Origin: Gammaproteobacteria bacterium
Lineage (GTDB): Bacteria; Pseudomonadota; Gammaproteobacteria; Pseudomonadales; Pseudohongiellaceae
Assembly (NCBI GenBank): GCA_016762975.1
Contig: JAESUV010000023.1
Coordinates: forward strand, 3,043-12,736
Length of the DNA: 9,694 bases
Direction: 5' to 3'
The notes under the pieces are model-generated. The model did not search any database. It was not told the origin of the DNA and saw only the letters and a list, made by a program, of their open reading frames with translations. Shown in pieces: positions 6,331 through 9,694 of this stretch. A program made the translations under genes and the position numbers. The first letter of the stretch is position 1. Each line of letters starts with the position of its first letter.

Positions 6331-6927
6331 TCAATTGGCGAGGTTATTAGCTTTTACCTGCTCCCTCCTGGAAATATCTTGAGAATATTTTTCAAAAAAC
6401 TGTTCTCGAAAATGCTCAGGCTTTACTTCGTTTTTCTGAATTGCGCTCTCAACTAGGTCCAGTATTTTGGATTTATTGAATCTTTTGATTAGAAAAAGTG
6501 ATTCATCAGCACTTGAAATGCTTTTCCCTCTGTTTACTATTTTCTGATCTAGATACTGCTGGCAGCATCCTTTTACATGATCAGCAACTAGGATCAACAT
6601 ATCAATATTTAATCTAAGCATGTCGTGATGCTTAACACGCAAATATTCATTTTCATTTTTGGCATCTATTTGCTCGTATTCAATTTCCGAACCCTCCAAA
6701 AATTCTGAACTTATACACACAACATCAAAAGTGCTGGTATCTTCATGAGATAACAGCATTGCTAATACTGCATGATCAACATTTGCGCTGGATTCGGAAA
6801 GCCAAATAGACAAACCATTAGAGTACGTATGCAAGCTATCTGTTATTGCATCAGCAGCATGTACTGCACAAACTTCATTATCCTTTATCCAGTGATTCCG
6901 CTTAACTTTTCTTAAGTAAAACGCCAT
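6331..6927 (-). CDS. Hypothetical cargo protein, 198 aa (third gene of operon)
   Basis: I do not recognise a family. The protein has no signal peptide and no membrane segment. It begins MAFYLRKVKRNHW, has an alpha/beta-looking first half (NGLSIWLSES, AVLAMLLSHED, FDVVCISSEFL) and a helical, charged second half (HHDMLRLNIDMLILVADHVKGCCQQYL, then a lysine-rich C-terminus). Its ATG lies one base after the stop of the preceding gene (TGATATG), and the only nearby purine-rich stretch is weak, so it is probably translated by coupling. It is the last gene of the operon and converges with the replication gene, from whose stop it is separated by 74 bp. The sequence is clearly AT-richer than int. Co-function with the two genes before it is inferred from the packing only. 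Confidence 0.8.
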   Translation of the reverse strand: MAFYLRKVKRNHWIKDNEVCAVHAADAITDSLHTYSNGLSIWLSESSANVDHAVLAMLLSHEDTSTFDVVCISSEFLEGSEIEYEQIDAKNENEYLRVKHHDMLRLNIDMLILVADHVKGCCQQYLDQKIVNRGKSISSADESLFLIKRFNKSKILDLVESAIQKNEVKPEHFREQFFEKYSQDISRREQVKANNLAN

Positions 6928-6928
6928 A

Positions 6929-7591
6929 TCAAGCCACTAATAGTTCCATATCTGAAATGATCGAGTCCAAATAATCTTGAAGCCATTCTTCTTTACATCT
7001 AATAGTTTTTAGAAACGGTAAACAATCTATTGAGTACCAATTTTCCAAGGCCCGTAGACCTGCTTCCTGAATTTCCGTATGGACATCTTGTAGTGCGGAT
7101 TTAGCCAATATTTGGCCTTCAGGATTAACATCATCAGGATCTAAATTTGAAAACGTCCGTAGTATTCCTGAAGCAATACAAATGTCGCTTGAAAATTCAT
7201 AATAGAGCATCAAAAGCCAAGACTTAGTAGCCAATTTGTTCTGTTCAAATAGATTTCCAACGAGTGTAGTGGCTTTGCTATCCAAGCCGTATTCGAAATG
7301 CTCTTCGCGTAATAGTTCTACAAACCTTGAACTGTACTTCCTATTAAACTCATCTATTCGATCACTATTTATACTATTTTCACAATATTTTTCTGAAGAA
7401 GACTTTTTCCAATCTTCAGTTACTGACTCTGGTTTTGCCCACCTAATAGTAAACAAATCCGAATTGTAGAAAACTCCAGATGTCGATATAGAGTTTTTAG
7501 AATCCGAGCTTTCGAATTGAGCTTCTCTAGCAGCTAGGGAATCACCCTCATCGCGCTCAGTGGTGTTTGATAATTCATGTAAATCAATCAT
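6929..7591 (-). CDS. Hypothetical cargo protein with HEAT-like C-terminus, 220 aa (second gene)
   Basis: The ATG at 7591 overlaps the preceding stop codon by 8 bases (ATGATTGA), which favours it over the upstream in-frame TTG at 7621. The first 70 or so residues are polar and acidic and probably partly disordered. The middle is helical (RYSSRFVELLREEHFEYGL, then SWLLMLYYEFSSD). The C-terminal 60 residues read like a HEAT repeat pair: ALQDVHTEIQEAGLRALENW followed by CLPFLKTIRCKEEWLQDYLD. Such repeats mediate protein or nucleic-acid contacts, so this may be a scaffold within a complex of the operon's products; this is inference. No catalytic motif is evident. Confident as a gene, tentative for the domain. 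Confidence 0.8.
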   Translation of the reverse strand: MIDLHELSNTTERDEGDSLAAREAQFESSDSKNSISTSGVFYNSDLFTIRWAKPESVTEDWKKSSSEKYCENSINSDRIDEFNRKYSSRFVELLREEHFEYGLDSKATTLVGNLFEQNKLATKSWLLMLYYEFSSDICIASGILRTFSNLDPDDVNPEGQILAKSALQDVHTEIQEAGLRALENWYSIDCLPFLKTIRCKEEWLQDYLDSIISDMELLVA

Positions 7592-8321
7592 TTTTAGTGT
7601 AAGTATCTTCAACTTCTCCAAGTAATCGCGTAATCATATCAATCCCTATTTCTAAAAATGGGGCCACGTCTTCTTGGGTGAAGCGGCTTTCTGTTGCATC
7701 AGGTATAGTATTGAAATCAAATTTTATTTGAATTCGATTTATGTCCCTGGTCCCGTCTTGGTTCTGAATTTCACCATTAACCCTATTAACCATCGTAATG
7801 ATATTACAAGTTTCTTGTTTTCCATTAAACTCAACATCTACGTGCCTTGCAGACCTTGAATCCCACTCAAAAGCACCTCTAGCATAAAGGGGAATAGGAT
7901 TTATAACTTTCTTGTAAACATCAGTGAGTTCACCCTCATCCATTTCACCTAATAACCCATTGCCACTAAAGGATATCCTGTGCCCTTTCATATTTACTAA
8001 TGGTAAAACTTCAGCAAAAAAATTGGATACTTGCTTCGCAAAATCAACATGGTCGTTCAAATTTTTCCCATCGTTCACTGGGTTTCTCTCTATATCGATC
8101 CTTTGAGAAGTTAAGTTGATCGTCCATTCCTTGTCCAGGCTCTGAAAACCCAGCCGATTAAGAGGCCCTGGATTGCCGGGCAAAATCTCTTGAAATGTAT
8201 AGGGGATAAAACCTTTTACGGCGAGAGGAGCTAAGTATGTAGCTATAGTATCCGTTGTAGGTGATATCCTACTGGCGTCAAGGAAAATACTACATTGCAG
8301 ATTCCCTCCAAGATCAAACAT
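7584..8321 (-). CDS. Cargo protein, possibly TIGR04255-like, 245 aa (first gene)
   Basis: This is the promoter-proximal gene of the three-gene operon. The ATG at 8321 has a ribosome binding site, AGGGG (8332-8328), 6 bases upstream. The protein has no signal peptide or membrane segment and looks like a beta-rich N-terminal half (SLDKEWTINLTSQRIDIERN) followed by a helix (DHVDFAKQVSNFFAEVLPLV) and further strands and a final helix (FLEIGIDMITRLLGEV). This layout and length recall the sporadically distributed TIGR04255 family, whose members occur in accessory regions and whose function is not established, but I cannot confirm membership by eye. An alternative is an unrelated lineage-specific protein. 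Its end overlaps the next gene by 8 bases, so the two are co-expressed. Confidence 0.8.
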   Translation of the reverse strand: MFDLGGNLQCSIFLDASRISPTTDTIATYLAPLAVKGFIPYTFQEILPGNPGPLNRLGFQSLDKEWTINLTSQRIDIERNPVNDGKNLNDHVDFAKQVSNFFAEVLPLVNMKGHRISFSGNGLLGEMDEGELTDVYKKVINPIPLYARGAFEWDSRSARHVDVEFNGKQETCNIITMVNRVNGEIQNQDGTRDINRIQIKFDFNTIPDATESRFTQEDVAPFLEIGIDMITRLLGEVEDTYTKND

Positions 8322-8361
8322 TCGTTTCCCCTAATTTTCGTGAATACTCTAAAGATTGATG

Positions 8362-8388
8362 TTTATAACAAACAATGTGCTATGTCCA
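8362..8388 (-). promoter_or_regulatory. Candidate promoter of the cargo operon
   Basis: On the minus strand, TGGACA (8388-8383) and TATAAA (8367-8362) lie 15 bases apart, about 40 bases before the first cargo gene. The spacing is short, so the promoter may be weak. The spacer contains GCACATTGTTTG, which recurs in opposite orientation at 8976-8987. Confidence 0.4.
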
Positions 8389-8466
8389 TTCATAAAAGTG
8401 CGTTGGCTGCCTACATAACGTCTACGGTGATTGCAATTGTTATCACACTATGAACAGAGTGCTCCA

Positions 8467-8525
8467 TAACTCTTTGATTTTATTGGTGCCCGGGGCCAGA
8501 ATCGAACCGGCACGCTCTTTCAAGC
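8467..8525. repeat. Third, diverged tRNA-Leu 3' copy inside the element
   Basis: This 59-bp block aligns without gaps to 2051-2109 with 6 mismatches; the part from GAATCGAACC to CAAGC is identical. It covers the tRNA acceptor 3' strand, T-arm and variable arm plus 3' flank, but stops before the anticodon arm, where the other two copies continue. It is a decayed or foreign att remnant and cannot be a tRNA gene. Its flank shares the T of the left copy (TAACTC) rather than the C of the right one. Confidence 0.8.
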
Positions 8526-8556
8526 CTCGATTGCCTACAGCGCGGGCAGGTAAAAG

Positions 8557-8862
8557 CTATATATCCCGTAAAGCGTTGAGCGCCTCAACCCCACCATAAG
8601 AAGAAACAACGCCATCGTTAAATATAATGTAAAAGTCCTCCGGTCGACCATCTGCTACAGCCGAACTAGCGGTCGTATATAGCTTGTAATTGTATATCTT
8701 TAAATTCTCTGCGGCAGAAACTGAAGTAGGGCTTCCCATTACTTGAACAATTTCTTGCTCGTTCATGCCCATTTGAACATTAATCATTTTGGAGGACATT
8801 TGAGCTAGCTGATTTACACAAGCGGAAAGCAGCAAGCAGAACAAAATAATCAGTGGTCTCAA
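8557..8862 (-). CDS. Small BamE/SmpA-like lipoprotein, 101 aa
   Basis: The best start is the TTG at 8862: AGGAG (8874-8870) lies 7 bases before it, and translation from there gives a compact lipoprotein signal (M-RPLIILFCLLLSAC) with Cys15 as the lipidated residue after the LLSA lipobox. An ATG at 8904 would add 14 residues and spoil the signal. The mature part (MGMNEQEIVQVMGSPTSV ... LKIYNYKLYT ... DFYIIFNDGVVSSYG) resembles the small BamE/SmpA/OmlA fold, where a 'G.t..eV...lG.P' helix precedes paired strands. The product should sit in the outer or inner membrane facing the periplasm. It lies between the third tRNA copy and the right arm sites, apart from the cargo operon. Its role in the element is unknown; it may be a remnant of another insertion. 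Confidence 0.7.
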   Translation of the reverse strand: MRPLIILFCLLLSACVNQLAQMSSKMINVQMGMNEQEIVQVMGSPTSVSAAENLKIYNYKLYTTASSAVADGRPEDFYIIFNDGVVSSYGGVEALNALRDI

Positions 8863-9007
8863 TTTTCCTCTCCTTGATATTGTCTCCCACAATAATAGAG
8901 GCAATCTACATTAAGTAGCAACTTAGCATTTGATACCGACCCCAGCTCATCGCGGCTAAGCGCGGGATTTTCAGTGCACATTGTTTGCCTTCAATTTGTG
9001 AGTTCTT

Positions 9008-9027
9008 TGTCTACACTGTGTCTACAC
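9008..9027 (+). repeat. Right integrase arm-type site (two TGTCTACAC units)
   Basis: Identical over 20 bp and in the same orientation to 2252-2271. It lies 37 bp inside the right att copy, against 129 bp for the left one, giving the asymmetric P and P' arms common for tyrosine integrases. A 15-bp palindrome, GCATAAATTTTATGC (9037-9051), lies between it and the att core and may be an accessory site. Confidence 0.6.
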
Positions 9028-9064
9028 GGGAACTAGGCATAAATTTTATGCTTGCAAGTCATCT

Positions 9065-9138
9065 CGTAACCCATTGATTTATATGGTGCCCGGAGCCGGA
9101 ATCGAACCGGCACGCTCTTTCAAGCGAGGGATTTTAAG
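9065..9138. repeat. Right attachment site within the tRNA-Leu gene
   Basis: This copy of the 74-bp att repeat forms the 3' half of the intact tRNA-Leu gene plus 19 bp of flank. The element therefore carried a replacement 3' half that keeps the tRNA functional after insertion, as is usual for tRNA-targeting integrases. Confidence 0.9.
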
Positions 9139-9170
9139 TCCCTTGCGTCTACCAATTTCGCCATCCGGGC
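9084..9170 (-). tRNA. tRNA-Leu (UAA), intact
   Basis: Read on the minus strand, this 87-base gene starts GCCCGGA and ends TCCGGGC-A-CCA with CCA encoded. The anticodon loop is CTTAAAA (anticodon TAA) on a GGGA/TCCC stem. A long variable arm (GCTTGAAAGAGC) and the T-loop TTCGATT identify a class II leucine tRNA. It follows tRNA-Cys by 38 bp and is probably co-transcribed with it. The bases from the anticodon loop to the 3' end come from the element, whose right end lies inside the gene. The native downstream sequence and terminator of the tRNA operon have been displaced to beyond 2049. Confidence 0.97.
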
Positions 9171-9208
9171 ATTTTGAGGGGATGGTCTTGCTGGGGTTTT
9201 TATTGAAA

Positions 9209-9282
9209 TGGAGGCTGGAGTCGGAATCGAACCGGCGTTAACGGAGTTGCAGTCCGCTGCATGACCACCCTGCCATCCAGCC
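9209..9282 (-). tRNA. tRNA-Cys (GCA)
   Basis: This 74-base gene on the minus strand starts GGCTGGA and ends TCCAGCC-T-CCA, with the CCA encoded. The anticodon loop is CTGCAAC (anticodon GCA) and the T-arm contains GGTTCGATTCC. Discriminator base U is normal for tRNA-Cys. It is the first gene of a Cys-Leu pair as in enterobacterial glyW-cysT-leuZ; no glyW copy lies upstream in this window. Confidence 0.97.
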
Positions 9283-9315
9283 TTTATTCATTTCATGCTT
9301 ATCAAAAGCTCGCGC

Positions 9316-9321
9316 ACTATA
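9316..9321 (-). promoter_or_regulatory. -10 box of the tRNA-Cys/tRNA-Leu operon
   Basis: TATAGT on the minus strand followed at once by the GC-rich discriminator GCGCGAG, typical of stable-RNA promoters under stringent control. Transcription would start about 27 bases before tRNA-Cys. The -35 region is poor (TGCCCA at 16-base spacing). Confidence 0.55.
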
Positions 9322-9417
9322 CCAAAACTCGGGGCTTTGGGCATGGGTTGATTGGCTAAAAGCCCAAAAAACATTTGATATTGTTATTGGCGTTTGGGAG
9401 CGTCGGGATGCGGCTTT

Positions 9418-9640
9418 GATTCGTTATTGAGCTTAGCTCAATAACTCTCCCCTTCGGGGCAGCCTTTGGCTGTCTGCACTGCTACGCAGCTGTGATTCAA
9501 AATTGAACTAAGCTCAATAACTCACCCCTTCGGGGCAGCCTATGGCGGTCTGTGCCGCTACGCGGCTTTGATTCAGAACTGAGCTTAGCTCAATAACCCT
9601 CTCCTTTGGGGTGGCCTTTGGCTGTCTGAGCCGCTACGCG
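9418..9640. repeat. 76-bp tandem repeat, nearly three copies, with conserved hairpins
   Basis: Three head-to-tail units start at GATTC: 9418-9493, 9494-9569 and 9570 to about 9640, with an exact 76-bp period and no indels; a trace of a preceding unit end (GCGGCTTT) lies at 9410-9417. Each unit holds a palindrome around TTGAGCTTAGCTCAA (perfect over 23 bp, 9423-9445, in unit 1), a CCCCTTCGGGG hairpin, an AGCCTTTGGCT hairpin and a CTGC-TAC-GCAG hairpin. The last becomes CCGC-TAC-GCGG in unit 2, a paired change that preserves the stem. The rest of 9283-9694 holds the tRNA promoter and no convincing gene. Confidence 0.8.
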
Positions 9641-9694
9641 CATGAGAGGGTGAGAATTAATTCATTGGTATCAAGGCAATGGAACGAACTCTTC

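Larger units (their letters stand above)
2049..9138. mobile_element. 7.1-kb integrative element in tRNA-Leu(UAA)
   Basis: The element is bounded by direct repeats of the 3' half of the tRNA-Leu gene and its flank (2049-2122 and 9065-9138). It encodes, in order, a tyrosine integrase, an unknown protein, an excisionase-like HTH protein, a P2 gpA-like replication endonuclease, a convergent three-gene cargo operon and a small lipoprotein. Matching 20-bp arm-type sites lie inside both ends. No capsid, portal, terminase or conjugation genes are present, so it would need a helper for transfer. It resembles a minimal replicating island or phage satellite; which of these cannot be decided from sequence. 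Both att copies are nearly identical and the integrase is intact, so it may still excise. Confidence 0.85.

Noticed and set aside
9418..9640. CRISPR array
   Set aside because: The whole 76-bp unit repeats, including what would be spacers, so there is no alternation of constant repeats with unique spacers.

Overview
The window looks like a gammaproteobacterial chromosome. A tRNA-Cys(GCA) gene followed by a tRNA-Leu(UAA) gene lies on the minus strand, matching the cysT-leuZ order known from E. coli, and a stable-RNA-like promoter sits just upstream of them. I cannot name a genus.

Most of the window is a small integrative element of about 7.1 kb (about 2049-9138) inserted in the tRNA-Leu gene. 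Its ends are direct repeats of the tRNA 3' half plus 3' flank (2049-2122 and 9065-9138; 73 of 74 bases identical). The intact tRNA (9084-9170) keeps its 5' part outside the element. Inside each end is the same 20-bp block, two TGTCTACAC units 11 bp apart (2252-2271 and 9008-9027), the expected layout of integrase arm-type sites. The element carries a P4-type tyrosine integrase, an unrecognised 259-aa protein, an excisionase/AlpA-like HTH protein and a P2 gpA-like HUH replication endonuclease, all on the plus strand. Convergent to these is a tightly packed three-gene minus-strand operon (8321-6331) of poorly characterised proteins: one possibly TIGR04255-like, one with a HEAT-like C-terminus, one unrecognised. 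Its position between the replication module and the att site is where small elements and phage satellites usually carry accessory, often anti-phage, cargo. This is the best candidate for an undescribed system, but the function is inferred only from context.

The last 600 bp of the element hold a third, diverged and shorter copy of the tRNA-Leu 3' end (8467-8525), a small BamE/SmpA-like lipoprotein gene with a TTG start, and the right arm sites. This suggests layered or tandem insertions at the same tRNA.

Left of the element are the 3' part of a gene for a polytopic membrane protein ending in a Fis-like HTH (2-589), an IS3-family orfA fragment (724-771, possible IS end near 830), and a HigB/HigA-type toxin-antitoxin pair (1564-922) with a recognisable promoter and candidate operators. 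About 400 bp without a gene separates it from the left att site.

Right of the tRNA genes are nearly three tandem copies of a 76-bp unit (9418-9640) with conserved hairpins and a compensatory base change.
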